A DNA stretch of 64,000 bases from Alphaproteobacteria bacterium (GCA_013372975.1 JABXIS010000032.1:48314-112313); one strand, 5' to 3'. Positions 44,586 through 53,850 are shown, numbered from the stretch's first letter. A program made the numbers and translations. Notes: generated by a model not told the origin, from the letters alone.

Positions 44586-46037
44586 TTAATTCACAGTGCC
44601 ATTGATGCCTGTTACCACCGGCAGGCGTTTCATGTGCCCTAGGCAAGCATCGTCAAGCGCTTTTGGATCAAGCGTATCCACAAACTCGCCAATCAGGCGC
44701 GGCATGCAGGCCGTATTGCTTGTGATGTGCCCGTTGCCATTCACCACTATATGGCGCGCGTTGGAAGCGCCCTTCAGCCAGTGTTCGCCCATTTCCGGCG
44801 GCGTTATGGGATCAAGATTACCCGAAAGGATCAGGGTTGGAACATCGGTGGCAATGGGTTCATGGGCGTCATCCGCACCCGGCATAGATTCCCAACCTTG
44901 GCAACCAGCCTTCCAATATTGGTAATAGCTGTCTTTTGCAAAGCTATCGGTTGCTGCAGCTTCAAGGGCATCAGCACGCACGCGTGGCAGTTCCTCGCCG
45001 CACAAGATTGAAAGGGTTGCGCCCAGATACATGCCTGCGTCTCCGCCACTTGCTGCAGCCGCTGCCCATGGCGCCAGATTTCCCTCGACCGCCTCCTGCA
45101 CCAAATAGGGCAACATCACCGTAGAGTTTGCGGAATACATCAAGGCACGAATACCTTCGACAGCCGAGGTAAAATTCAGGTCAAAAGAGAGTGGCTTGCC
45201 TGTGAGCAAATCCTTGCCTTCATAACGCAGATCGCCATTTTCAGCTCGCCGGATCAAGGTATCCACATTCTCTTCAAAATCGGGGTATTTTACGGCACAG
45301 CCGTCCACTTCAAGGCAGTCCTGCGCCAACAGGCGGAGGGCCCGTTCAGCGCTTGCAGGCGCGCTTTCAAACAAAGAAACGTCCGGAGGCGCTACACCGT
45401 CAATAACAATACTGCGAACGCGATCTGGGTGGCGTTTTTCATATAGGCCAGCAGTTCTTGTCCCCCACGAACCACCCCACAGATTCAGCTTCTCCTGCCC
45501 CAAGGCTTTACGCACCTCTTCCATGTCACGAATGACATTTTCCATGGTGAAATGACGCACATCAATGTCATATTCGGCCCGGCAATCTGCGATAAATCTG
45601 GTCCAATCGGTCAGTTCTTCGAAGACCTGCTCTGACCCCATTTTGCATTCCAACGGATTGGATTTGCCAGTACCGCGCTGGTCCATCAGCACGATATCGC
45701 GCTTCTGATGGATTGCCCGCAATGCAGTTTTAGCCAATCCGCCCCATTCAGCAGCGGCCTGTCCCGGTCCACCCGCAAGCAACCAGAGCGCATCTTTCTC
45801 GGCATTGCTACCGCGCGCAGGAACAATTGCCGTGAAAACGTCAATCTTGCGGCCATCCGGATTGTCATAATCCAGCGGCACCTCCAGCGTCATACAGCGC
45901 ACGCGTTCTCGAATACCCGGTATGAAACAGGGCTCTGTAGGGTCCTGATTGTCAGATAAACTCTGCTGGGCACCTGCAGGCATTAAACCTGCAAGTGCCA
46001 GCAGTCCCGCTGTCATGGCTTTCTGAAGGCTCTTCAC
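44586..46037 (-). CDS. Secreted tripeptidyl-aminopeptidase-like alpha/beta hydrolase
   Basis: 483 residues. The start is GTG at 46037, chosen because AGGGAGG lies five bases before it; a signal peptide follows, ending near MPAGAQQ. The enzyme has LLAGGPGQAAAEWG and MDQRGTGKSNPLEC in the oxyanion region, nucleophile GGSWG (Ser within it), acid ILSGNLDPITPP and histidine GNGHITSN. This is the proline iminopeptidase/TAP-like family with a C-terminal TAP domain. It would hydrolyse peptides in the periplasm or outside. It heads the operon with NatAB, ECF sigma and membrane protein. Confidence 0.88.
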   Translation of the reverse strand: MKSLQKAMTAGLLALAGLMPAGAQQSLSDNQDPTEPCFIPGIRERVRCMTLEVPLDYDNPDGRKIDVFTAIVPARGSNAEKDALWLLAGGPGQAAAEWGGLAKTALRAIHQKRDIVLMDQRGTGKSNPLECKMGSEQVFEELTDWTRFIADCRAEYDIDVRHFTMENVIRDMEEVRKALGQEKLNLWGGSWGTRTAGLYEKRHPDRVRSIVIDGVAPPDVSLFESAPASAERALRLLAQDCLEVDGCAVKYPDFEENVDTLIRRAENGDLRYEGKDLLTGKPLSFDLNFTSAVEGIRALMYSANSTVMLPYLVQEAVEGNLAPWAAAAASGGDAGMYLGATLSILCGEELPRVRADALEAAATDSFAKDSYYQYWKAGCQGWESMPGADDAHEPIATDVPTLILSGNLDPITPPEMGEHWLKGASNARHIVVNGNGHITSNTACMPRLIGEFVDTLDPKALDDACLGHMKRLPVVTGINGTVN

Positions 46038-46130
46038 TCTTCCCTCCCTTTGGGGTTTGGACATGGGGCCTATCTTGGCCACTTATTCCTACAGTCAGGG
46101 TAGAGGAAAAAAGCTTACAGAAATATTTCT

Positions 46131-48143
46131 TTAAAGGCGTCGCGCTGAGGTATGCCCTTTCAAAACCTGATCCCTTTGCCTTCCTGCCAACTCCGCGAGG
46201 TGGTCAAACTTGTGCTCGAATGTGCCCACCCCCTGGGTAAGGGATCGAAGTTCAATGATCAGGTCCTGCATCTCAGATGCTGGCATCTGGGCTTCGATTT
46301 TGTCCCAACCAGGCCAGCCCTGTCGGCTGTCGAACCCCATGATCTGGCCACGCCGTGAGCTGATCATACCATTGATTTTGGCCATATAGCTGGTGGGCGC
46401 CATAACACAGACCTGTTCAATGGGCTCCAGCAATACCGGATCACAGTCAGGCATCGCGTCAGCCATTGCCATTCGGCCCGCTGTTTTGAACGCCATATCC
46501 GAGCTATCCACGCTGTGATGTTGGCCATCCTGCAAGGTTACTTCCACATCCACCACCGGGAAGCCCAGAGGGCCCTGTTGCAGATATTCCTTCACGCCGG
46601 CTTCCACGCTCGGGATATATTGTTTGGGCACAGAACCACCGGTGACGGTATCCTGAAACTCAAACCCGGCACCAAGTGTGCGGGGGCGCACTTCAATCAC
46701 CACATCTCCGAACTGGCCGTGGCCACCAGATTGTTTCTTGTAGCGCGTATGCTGAACTTTCGTGCGTCTGATGGTTTCCTTATAGGCCACATGGGGATCA
46801 GTGAAGGATACCTCGACACCATATTTGTCGTTCAACCGCACCTGGGCCGCGCGCATGTGGATTTCCCCCTGCCCCCACAGGAGAAGTTCACCCGTGTCTT
46901 CGCAGTGCTCCACTTCAAAAGATGGGTCTTCTTCCACAAGCTTGGCAAGCGCTTCTGAGAGCTTGGCTTCGTTTCGCCGGTCGCTGACTTCAATTGATCG
47001 GGCATAAACAGGCTGCAGCCTCTCAGGCGCCGGCATTTCAGGGCTGCCCAACGTTTCGCCTGTGGCCACCCCATCCAGACGGGGAATGGCAATCAAATCC
47101 CCGGCCTCTGCCTGTGTCGCTTTCTTGATGTCGGTGCCCGAAATCTTGAAGATGCCGCTGACTTTATGACCATCAACATGCAGCCCGTCGGTCACGCTAC
47201 CTTTGAGCACACGGGCAAACGAAAGCTTGCCCAAATGCGGCAGGTGGCGGGTTTTAAGGATGTAGGCTGCGATCTCCCTGGCTTCGACAGGCATCATGCG
47301 CTCACACGCCAGTTCAAACCCGGGCATTTCGTGACGTAGCGCCTTCATCAGGCGTTTCAGGCCAAACCCCTGGGTGGCACTTCCCATCAACACCGGCATA
47401 ATCACGCCTGCACGCAGATCATTGGCCAAATCAGCAAACACTTCGTCGCTGGGTGGGTCGATCTCTTCAAGCAGTTCTTCCATCAGTTCGTCGTGGAAGT
47501 CCGCCAGCGTTTCAAGCATATGAAAACGGTCGTCAGCCACCTGTTCCAGCATGGTCGCGGCACTGTCGGTTATCTCCCTGCTACCATCAAGGCCATATTC
47601 ATAGGCACGCTTGGAAGCCAGATCGACAAACCCTGTGATATCATTGCCACCCCGGATTGGCACATGCCGCAACAAGGCAGGCAAGGCACTAACCTCGTCA
47701 ATCGCGGCAGCCACCTCCCGGATATGCACATCGCTATGATCGATCTTGTTGATGAAAAGAATGTGCGGGATGCCATCCGCCTCCAGATCGTGCAGAAGTG
47801 GGCTCAGGGCATATATCTTATCGGGTTCTGGATCCACAACAACCACGGCAACATCCGCCGCATGCACTGCATTGCGTGTTTCCTGCATAAATTCAATCGA
47901 ACCGGGGCAATCAAGGAAAATATATCGGTCCCCCAGATAGTGAGCGGCTGCAACATTGATATCCACCCCCATTGTGAGGGATTTGGCTTCAACGCTGTCG
48001 TCACCAAAAACCCGCTCGCCATTTGCCCGGCGGCGGGTTGTTTCTGTCATAAAAAGAATATTCTCAAGGAGTGTCGTCTTACCGCTTGAATAGGGGCCCA
48101 CGAGCGCTACCACCCGCGGGCCGTGTAGAGTGCCTTTGGTCAT
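46131..48143 (-). CDS. EF-G-like translational GTPase
   Basis: 670 residues, close to true EF-G length, with GTPase, domain II, III, IV and V blocks recognisable (GGHGQFGDVVIEVRPR, and VPKQYIPSVEAGVKEYL near domain IV). The G motifs are altered: P-loop GPYSSGKTTLLENILF instead of AHIDAGKTTTTERIL, and LDCPGSIEF instead of the usual DTPGHVDF, while NKID is kept in FINKIDHSD. It is the divergent EF-G-like branch found beside the canonical fusA in many proteobacteria; role uncertain. ATG 48143 has GGAGG upstream. Confidence 0.87.
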   Translation of the reverse strand: MTKGTLHGPRVVALVGPYSSGKTTLLENILFMTETTRRRANGERVFGDDSVEAKSLTMGVDINVAAAHYLGDRYIFLDCPGSIEFMQETRNAVHAADVAVVVVDPEPDKIYALSPLLHDLEADGIPHILFINKIDHSDVHIREVAAAIDEVSALPALLRHVPIRGGNDITGFVDLASKRAYEYGLDGSREITDSAATMLEQVADDRFHMLETLADFHDELMEELLEEIDPPSDEVFADLANDLRAGVIMPVLMGSATQGFGLKRLMKALRHEMPGFELACERMMPVEAREIAAYILKTRHLPHLGKLSFARVLKGSVTDGLHVDGHKVSGIFKISGTDIKKATQAEAGDLIAIPRLDGVATGETLGSPEMPAPERLQPVYARSIEVSDRRNEAKLSEALAKLVEEDPSFEVEHCEDTGELLLWGQGEIHMRAAQVRLNDKYGVEVSFTDPHVAYKETIRRTKVQHTRYKKQSGGHGQFGDVVIEVRPRTLGAGFEFQDTVTGGSVPKQYIPSVEAGVKEYLQQGPLGFPVVDVEVTLQDGQHHSVDSSDMAFKTAGRMAMADAMPDCDPVLLEPIEQVCVMAPTSYMAKINGMISSRRGQIMGFDSRQGWPGWDKIEAQMPASEMQDLIIELRSLTQGVGTFEHKFDHLAELAGRQRDQVLKGHTSARRL

Positions 48144-48485
48144 CTGTTCCTCCGTCCCAAACACTATTGGCGCCGGGCGAAACACCTTGTTTCACCAGCG
48201 ACCGAGGCACAGACTGTTCTTCTTCGTTGAGCGGATACAAAGCCTAACAGAGGCGAGGCACTTCACCAAAAAGCCGCAAATCGGCTTAAGGGAAACTGAC
48301 CAAGGCATTGATTTTAAAGAGCTCGCCCTTAGGTCAGCACTGCTGCCCTTGAAAACCAGTTTGGTTAAAACCGGGTTTACGAGTCGCAACACCAGACGTA
48401 GGCAACAACAGAAAGGCCTTGACCAATACCGCCCCTAGCCCCCATCTAACGATGAAAGATATCACCCCCGAGGATGGACAGTTGC
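48144..48485. other. 342-bp intergenic region without a gene
   Basis: Gap between the EF-G-like gene and HMG-CoA lyase, which are divergent. No convincing open frame has a ribosome site or a family match. A short stem AAGCCG/CGGCTT at 48271-48287, followed on the minus strand by TTT, could be a leader attenuator of the EF-G-like gene. A run of AACC/GGTT repeats at about 48353-48380 has no clear meaning. No confident -35/-10 pair. Confidence 0.5.
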
Positions 48486-49412
48486 ATGCCGGAAAATACC
48501 GTTGAGATCGTAGAAGTTGGCGCCCGTGACGGCCTGCAGAATGAAAAAGTGCTGTTTTCGACCGAACAGAAGGTGGCGCTCATCACCCGCGCAGTTGACG
48601 CAGGCCTGAAACGGCTTGAAGTTGCCAGCTTTGTTCATCCGAAGCTGGTCCCTCAGATGGCAGATGCCGAAGCTGTTATCGCCGATTTGCCTGACCTTGA
48701 AGGCATTGAATATGTCGGGCTCGTCCTGAACAAACGCGGTCTTTTGCGCGCGATAGCCACTCGTGAGGGAAACAAGCGTGGTGTCGACGAAGTGGGCTGT
48801 GTGGCCACCGCGTCAAATACCTTTGGCGAAAAAAACCAGGGCCAGACACGAGACGAATCCGTCGCGGTATCCAAAGAAATTATCAAGTTGGCCAAACAAG
48901 ATGGCCTGCAGGCACAGGTCACAATCTCTACCGCCTGGGGCTGCCCCTTTGAGGGCGAGGTTGATCCAAAGGTTGTCGTGGACATGGCGAAGGAACTGGC
49001 TGACGCCGGCCCGCGCGAAATCGCGATCGCCGACACAATCGGCGTGGCGGCGCCCATCCGCGTGCGCGAAATGTTTGAGGCGCTGAAAGATGCCCTGCCC
49101 GGCATGCCCTTGAGGGCCCATTTCCACAATACCCGCAACACTGGCATTGCCAACGCCTGGGCGGCCTATGAAGCAGGCGTACGCATCCTTGATAGTTCGG
49201 TTGCCGGGTTGGGCGGTTGCCCGTTCGCGCCGCGTGCCACAGGAAATATCGGCACTGACGATCTGCTCTATATGCTGGAGAGATCAGATGTGAACAGCGG
49301 CGTGGACCTTGACGGCATTATTGCACTGGCACACTGGGTGGAAGACATTCTTGGCCGCCCTGTGCCCTCAATGGTGGCCCACGCCGGTGGTTTTCCGGGA
49401 GGCCGGCGCTAG
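48486..49412 (+). CDS. Hydroxymethylglutaryl-CoA lyase
   Basis: 308 residues, TIM-barrel lyase splitting HMG-CoA to acetyl-CoA and acetoacetate at the end of leucine degradation. VEVGARDGLQNEK holds the metal and substrate contacts, STAWGCPFEGEVDP follows, then DTIGVA, HFHNTRNTGIANAW, and the catalytic Cys in GLGGCPFAPRATGN. The ATG at 48486 is preferred; one at 48474 would add four residues. Other leucine pathway genes are not present, but such genes are often dispersed. The gene overlaps the MAPEG gene at its end. Confidence 0.93.
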   Translation: MPENTVEIVEVGARDGLQNEKVLFSTEQKVALITRAVDAGLKRLEVASFVHPKLVPQMADAEAVIADLPDLEGIEYVGLVLNKRGLLRAIATREGNKRGVDEVGCVATASNTFGEKNQGQTRDESVAVSKEIIKLAKQDGLQAQVTISTAWGCPFEGEVDPKVVVDMAKELADAGPREIAIADTIGVAAPIRVREMFEALKDALPGMPLRAHFHNTRNTGIANAWAAYEAGVRILDSSVAGLGGCPFAPRATGNIGTDDLLYMLERSDVNSGVDLDGIIALAHWVEDILGRPVPSMVAHAGGFPGGRR

Positions 49413-49819
49413 AGCGCCACATAGCCCCACAGCCCGATGAGCGGCACGATGCTTACGAAAAATATCTTGAAACGTAGCCTTACATCGTTGCCCGTAACAT
49501 GCACCAGCGTGTGAACAAACCGGAGCGCGACATAGGCCCACGCGAGTGACAGGCTGACCGTATCGACCTTGTCCAGCCAGCCCGCCGCAAGGCATGCCGG
49601 ATAAAACAGCATCGGCAGTTCAAACAGGTTGGCAAAATTTCGCTGCGCCGCTTGAACTGCCATCGGCTCAGGGCTTTCCCCCTGAAATGTCTTGAAATAT
49701 GCTAGGTTTTTGGTCTCACCCGCATTCACTGCGGCGAACCTCCTTTTTGCCAGCAAGATGACGACGCCGACTGTCAGCGCCGCCATTGCAAGCATTGGAT
49801 AAAATATTGCCTTATCCAT
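49409..49819 (-). CDS. MAPEG family membrane protein
   Basis: 136 residues with four helices and the MAPEG core ESPEPMAVQAAQRNFANLFE followed by LPMLFYPACLAAG, as in bacterial microsomal glutathione-transferase relatives. Activity in bacterial members is largely unproven. The ATG at 49819 has GGAG seven bases upstream. Its TAG stop overlaps the HMG-CoA lyase stop by four bases (CTAG). Upstream is the secreted TPR protein, 32 bp away. Confidence 0.85.
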   Translation of the reverse strand: MDKAIFYPMLAMAALTVGVVILLAKRRFAAVNAGETKNLAYFKTFQGESPEPMAVQAAQRNFANLFELPMLFYPACLAAGWLDKVDTVSLSLAWAYVALRFVHTLVHVTGNDVRLRFKIFFVSIVPLIGLWGYVAL

Positions 49820-49851
49820 CAAGTATCTCCCCCTCTATAATTCACTGACGC

Positions 49852-50328
49852 CTAGCGGGCGTCAGCAAACAGTTTTGGTTGTTCTTCCTTCAAGCGGGCA
49901 AGCGCTTTCCCTGGAAGTGAACTCTCAGGCTTCAGCCGTCCTGCCTTCGCATAGTCGGCTTGCGCGTCCTCAAAACGCCCCTGCGCTTTAAAGACATTGC
50001 CCCGATTTACATAGGCCCGCCAGAAAAAACGGTCTTCGGCGATTGCCCGCGTGCAGGCCTCTTCCGCACTATCGAGCTTGCCAAGCGCATAATCCACGGC
50101 ACACAGGTTATTCAAAACCGGAAGAAGTCGCGGTTTACCCAGGTCAGCTTTGGCTGCACGGGCAAGATACCGGGAGGCACCTTCAAGGTCGCCAGCCATC
50201 ATCGCTTCCATGCCCCGCTCCATATTGCGGTTCTTCTGCATATACAGGGTTTGGGCATTTGCACCAACAGACAGGCCCGCCACAGCCAACGCAACACCAG
50301 CGATCAGTTTTTTGCTTCCGTTCAACAT
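49852..50328 (-). CDS. Small secreted TPR protein
   Basis: 158 residues: a signal peptide (KKLIAGVALAVAGLSVGANAQ) then about three tetratricopeptide repeats, recognisable as MEAMMAGDLEGASRYLARAAKAD, LCAVDYALGKLDSAEEACTRA and NVFKAQGRFEDAQADYAKA. Such modules bind protein partners in the periplasm. The ATG at 50328 has GAGGAG eight bases before it. Divergent from the LysR regulator, it may be a target. Function unknown. Confidence 0.8.
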   Translation of the reverse strand: MLNGSKKLIAGVALAVAGLSVGANAQTLYMQKNRNMERGMEAMMAGDLEGASRYLARAAKADLGKPRLLPVLNNLCAVDYALGKLDSAEEACTRAIAEDRFFWRAYVNRGNVFKAQGRFEDAQADYAKAGRLKPESSLPGKALARLKEEQPKLFADAR

Positions 50329-50436
50329 TGTTTGTCTCCTCATAAAGCGGGCCCACACGGGTGTGCTGTGGGATTTGGGAAGGATCACACACCCGGGGCC
50401 ACACGCTGTATATGGTTGGTGTTTTTTTGTATGTAA

Positions 50437-50464
50437 TTGACAATTTATGCAGATTAGATATTCA
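50437..50464 (+). promoter_or_regulatory. Candidate promoter of the LysR gene
   Basis: Perfect TTGACA at 50437-50442, a 16-bp spacer, and TATTCA (weak -10). The intergenic region 50329-50483 also holds the palindrome CACACGGGTGTG at 50354-50365 and a related CACACACCCGG sequence at 50386-50396, possible sites for autoregulation by the divergent regulator. Confidence 0.35.
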
Positions 50465-50483
50465 TAAATGAAACAACATATGC

Positions 50484-51395
50484 ATGAAAGCCAGCCACAT
50501 GATCCAATGGGACGACCTGAAATATTTCCTGGCCATGGCCGAACAGGGCAGCTTGTCTGCTGCTGCCCGTAAGCTCAACGTGAGCCAGCCCACCCTTTCC
50601 CGCCGCCTGACAGCTCTGGAAGAAAGCGTGGGAGCCGAACTGTTTTCGCGAACACGCACCGGGCTTGAAATGACCGCCCTTGGCGAACAGATGCGTGACC
50701 ACGCCCGTCACATGCAGGATGACGTTCATGCCATCGAAAGGCTTGTCACCGGCCATGACAGCAGCCTGCAAGGCTCTGTCATTATCTCATGCACCGAAGC
50801 CATCGGGTCAATGTGGCTGGTTGGGGAACTGATGGGTTTCAGGAAAAAATATCCCGGCATCACTGTAGATGTAAAAGTGGACAATGCGGTATCAGACCTG
50901 CTCCGGCGTGAAGCTGATATTGCTCTTCGGATGTTCCGTCCTGTGCAAAACGATCTGATCTGCAAACGCACAGTTACCATGAGCTATGGTTATTATGCGC
51001 ACAAAGACTATCTGGCCAAACACGGCACACCAAAGACCATCAGCGAGATAAAGAATTTCGATTTCATCCTGCCCCACGATGAAATCCTTTCCTACACCTC
51101 ATCCGAACACAGAAAAAGTATCGCTTTTCCAAAAGGCGCCGCCTTCCGCTCCAACAGCCTGACCGCACTCGCAACGGCCGTAACTGCGGGCTATGGCATT
51201 GGGGCCTACTCCTGCCTGTTAGGAGACAGTGACCCAAATCTGGTACGTTTGTTTGATGATTATGTAGTGTTCAGCTCAGACCTTTGGCTTGTCAGCCATC
51301 AGGAACTCAGGCGCAGTGCACGCATCAGGGCAATGTATGACTATCTGGGCGATCTGCTTCAATCGCAGGCAGCAGCCTTTGCTGGTACCAATTGA
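50484..51395 (+). CDS. LysR-family transcriptional regulator
   Basis: 303 residues. The N-terminal winged helix-turn-helix is DLKYFLAMAEQGSLSAAARKLNVSQPTLSRRLTALE, quoted in two parts (DLKYFLAMAEQGSLSAA, RKLNVSQPTLSRRLTALE). The rest is a two-lobed effector-binding domain. Divergent orientation to the small TPR gene suggests regulation of that gene and of itself. The effector is unknown. ATG at 50484, or at 50499, is unclear. Confidence 0.92.
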   Translation: MKASHMIQWDDLKYFLAMAEQGSLSAAARKLNVSQPTLSRRLTALEESVGAELFSRTRTGLEMTALGEQMRDHARHMQDDVHAIERLVTGHDSSLQGSVIISCTEAIGSMWLVGELMGFRKKYPGITVDVKVDNAVSDLLRREADIALRMFRPVQNDLICKRTVTMSYGYYAHKDYLAKHGTPKTISEIKNFDFILPHDEILSYTSSEHRKSIAFPKGAAFRSNSLTALATAVTAGYGIGAYSCLLGDSDPNLVRLFDDYVVFSSDLWLVSHQELRRSARIRAMYDYLGDLLQSQAAAFAGTN

Positions 51396-51403
51396 AAGTT
51401 CGG

Positions 51404-52306
51404 CTAGAGGTGGTGAACGGCGATAACCTCGTTGCCTTTTCCGAGGTAAGTAAGCTCGTCAAAGCATCCGCCGGCCATAGTTATGCCACGGCCATGTTTT
51501 TTGGCGTGGCCCTGCTTTGAATTCACGAAAGACTTGTGGTCAAAGCCCTCGCCGGGGTCAACCACATGAAATTTAACCTGTTTTTCGGTGCGAGTGAATT
51601 CAACAGTTGCATACCGATCGGCGTATTCAGGCAGGCTGCGCCTGTATTTTATTTCATCCGCAAGGCGGCCTTTTTCGATCAAACGGCCTTTTTCGCCATG
51701 CCCAATGTTAAGGCAGCCATGCTCGACTGCATTGACGAATAGTTCTGTCAGCCCAATAGCGACAGCCACCCGCTCCTGGCAGGCAGAGGCAAACAATGTG
51801 GCCAAATTTTTCGCCTCTTCCCTTGTCCGAAAGCGGTAGGAGGCCTGGCTCAAATCACCGATATCATGGGTTCCGGCTTCAACGGCTGCCCGCACGGATT
51901 GGCGCAATCTGAATTCTTCAACCTCAACGGCGATAGCGCCGTGCAACGCACTGCTACCGTGGCCAGGATTGACAATACGGCACGCATTCAAGGATGCCTG
52001 CAAGTCACGCAATGATTGCGTACGAGCAGCGGAGCTAAGAAGAACGACCGGCCCGCCATTTTCTTTGAAGGAACAAGAAAGACTGTTCGAAACCTGCGCC
52101 ACCGTTGCTTCATCAGCAACAGCTTCGTCAATAACCAACGCCACAAGGTCAGTTGAAACTTTCATAGCCTCGAGGAATAACTGTAAATCATGGCAAACTT
52201 TAACCTGAAACTGACCTTCACTGAGTTCAGCCACAATCTCGGCGCTTGTGCTGCGATCGGGCACAAAACAAACCACCTCTGCCATCGCCCGCGTGCGCGC
52301 TGTCAT
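51404..52306 (-). CDS. HATPase anti-sigma-factor-type kinase with N-terminal domain
   Basis: 300 residues. The C-terminal half is an RsbW/SpoIIAB-like HATPase: N-box in AIGLTELFVNAVEHG, G1 box VDPGEGFD and a G2-like GRGITMAGG. The first 120 residues form a separate alpha/beta domain (VCFVPDRSTSAEIVAEL) that resembles a degenerate receiver but lacks the phosphoacceptor pattern. The ATG at 52306 overlaps the phosphatase stop (ATGA). It is the last gene of the STAS/PP2C/HATPase cassette and would bind a sigma factor or another partner. Confidence 0.82.
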   Translation of the reverse strand: MTARTRAMAEVVCFVPDRSTSAEIVAELSEGQFQVKVCHDLQLFLEAMKVSTDLVALVIDEAVADEATVAQVSNSLSCSFKENGGPVVLLSSAARTQSLRDLQASLNACRIVNPGHGSSALHGAIAVEVEEFRLRQSVRAAVEAGTHDIGDLSQASYRFRTREEAKNLATLFASACQERVAVAIGLTELFVNAVEHGCLNIGHGEKGRLIEKGRLADEIKYRRSLPEYADRYATVEFTRTEKQVKFHVVDPGEGFDHKSFVNSKQGHAKKHGRGITMAGGCFDELTYLGKGNEVIAVHHL

Positions 52307-53520
52307 GCCTCCGCACCCCAATGGATCGCAACTGCAGTCAGGTCATCTGGCAGTGCCCCAGGCAGGGTCGCATAAAATTCCTTCAGGATACGATCAACCA
52401 TTTCAGTTCTGGCGCCTTCGTCGGCCAACCTGGAAACCTGGTCCAGCAATCCGTCTTCACCAAGGAACTGACCGTCCTTGCCTGGCGCCTCTAGCAGCAC
52501 ATCAGAATAGCAGAACAGGCTGTCGCCAGGCTTCAGCTGAGCGGTCTTGTTGTCATAGGAGGCTGAAAAAATGATCCCCACGGGCGTGCCGCTACTATCA
52601 AGCCTGCTTACTTCCCCGTCCTTGGAGATAACCAGCGGCCATGGAGCACCAGCCCCTGAATATGTGAGCTTCCCAGTCTTATAGTTCAGGACACCATAAA
52701 ACATGGTAACAAACTGCCCCAACGGGAAAGCTGGCTGAACTGCAGTATTAAGGCTGGACAGAAAAGCTGCCGGATCATGCCGGAGCCCCTCGAAACGGGC
52801 CATCGTCGCATGAACCCGAAAAGTGTTTAACGCCGCGCCAACACCGTGGCCGGAGATATCCAGCACATAGATGCCAATTTCATCATCGGACATCTGCCAG
52901 CAGCCCCACAGGTCTCCCCCAAGCTCAAAGGAGGCCCGATAGAAGGCTTCAAATGTCAGGCCCGCCTCTGCCTCTATAGCCGCAAGATTATCGGCCTCCG
53001 GCAACAGAGAATGTTGCATTTCCCGCGCCATCGCGAGCTCAGCTCTCATACTGGCCTGGAAGTCGCTCAGATTCTTGATCAGGAATTTATTCTCGAGATG
53101 CATACAAACCCGAGCCAGAAGCTCAGGCTGGTTAATTGGCTTGGAAACAAAATCAGTAGCGCCTGAATCGAAAACCTGTACGCGTTCCTCCGGTGTTTCG
53201 GAAGCAGACTGAACAAGAATAGGCAGATTTGCCGTAGCTTCTTGCTTGCGTAACATTCGGCAAACGTCATAGCCACTAACACGCGGCATATTTAGATCCA
53301 GCACCACGAGGTCTGGAATATCTTCATCAATCAAGTCAAGCGCGTGCTGCCCATCCTCTGCATAATAGAGGTTGGTGAAACCGCCTTTTTCGAGGCAATG
53401 GCCGATCATGCGACGCATGAGCGCCATATCATCAACAATCAGGATTTTAGCGCCCCGAATTTCAGCGGCTAGTTCATCCACCCGGCCTGGAATGGCCTTT
53501 TTGTCAGTGTTATCAGACAC
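52303..53520 (-). CDS. Receiver-PP2C (RsbU/SpoIIE-type) phosphatase
   Basis: 405 residues. A response-regulator receiver (acidic pair D30-D31, phosphoacceptor D75 in LVVLDLNMP) precedes a helical linker and a SpoIIE-type PP2C domain with metal Asp in FELGGDLWG, DISGHGVGAAL and DDLTAVAI. Phosphorylation of the receiver would activate dephosphorylation of the STAS protein. The start is a GTG at 53520 with a poor ribosome site. The histidine kinase is not in the window. Confidence 0.92.
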   Translation of the reverse strand: MSDNTDKKAIPGRVDELAAEIRGAKILIVDDMALMRRMIGHCLEKGGFTNLYYAEDGQHALDLIDEDIPDLVVLDLNMPRVSGYDVCRMLRKQEATANLPILVQSASETPEERVQVFDSGATDFVSKPINQPELLARVCMHLENKFLIKNLSDFQASMRAELAMAREMQHSLLPEADNLAAIEAEAGLTFEAFYRASFELGGDLWGCWQMSDDEIGIYVLDISGHGVGAALNTFRVHATMARFEGLRHDPAAFLSSLNTAVQPAFPLGQFVTMFYGVLNYKTGKLTYSGAGAPWPLVISKDGEVSRLDSSGTPVGIIFSASYDNKTAQLKPGDSLFCYSDVLLEAPGKDGQFLGEDGLLDQVSRLADEGARTEMVDRILKEFYATLPGALPDDLTAVAIHWGAEA

Positions 53521-53547
53521 GCTAAACTACTTGACCCAAAATGAGCA

Positions 53548-53850
53548 TCAGGACTGCAGAAGGTCGGACAGTTTTGTCAGCTTCAGCATACTTGCCACAT
53601 GGCCCTGCGCGCCCGTCACAGACAGGTTCCAGCCAGAGGTATCGGCCTGTTCCTTCGCAATAAGAAACATACCAAGGCCCGCAGAATCCACCATATCAAC
53701 CGCAGTCAGGTCAAAAACGCATTTTTTTACACTGCGCTCACCCAAATCTTTCAATAGCTGGCGAAACGCCACATTCTCGGAAAAAGTGATGTCGCCAGTG
53801 AAAACAACATTAAGTTCGTTACCGTCAGCTTCGTTAATCCGATATTCCAT
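53548..53850 (-). CDS. STAS-domain anti-anti-sigma factor
   Basis: 100 residues. STAS fold with VFDLTAVDMVDSAGLGMFLI; the Ser of DSAGLG is the likely phosphorylation site that switches it off. In partner-switching it frees the target by binding the HATPase kinase when unphosphorylated. ATG at 53850 with AGGGGGA upstream. First gene of the leftward cassette STAS-phosphatase-kinase, with gaps of 27 and -4 bp. Confidence 0.92.
   Translation of the reverse strand: MEYRINEADGNELNVVFTGDITFSENVAFRQLLKDLGERSVKKCVFDLTAVDMVDSAGLGMFLIAKEQADTSGWNLSVTGAQGHVASMLKLTKLSDLLQS

Noticed and set aside
48130..48438. 102-codon frame in the gap before HMG-CoA lyase
   Set aside because: No ribosome site, no recognisable domain, and it begins inside the EF-G-like gene leader.
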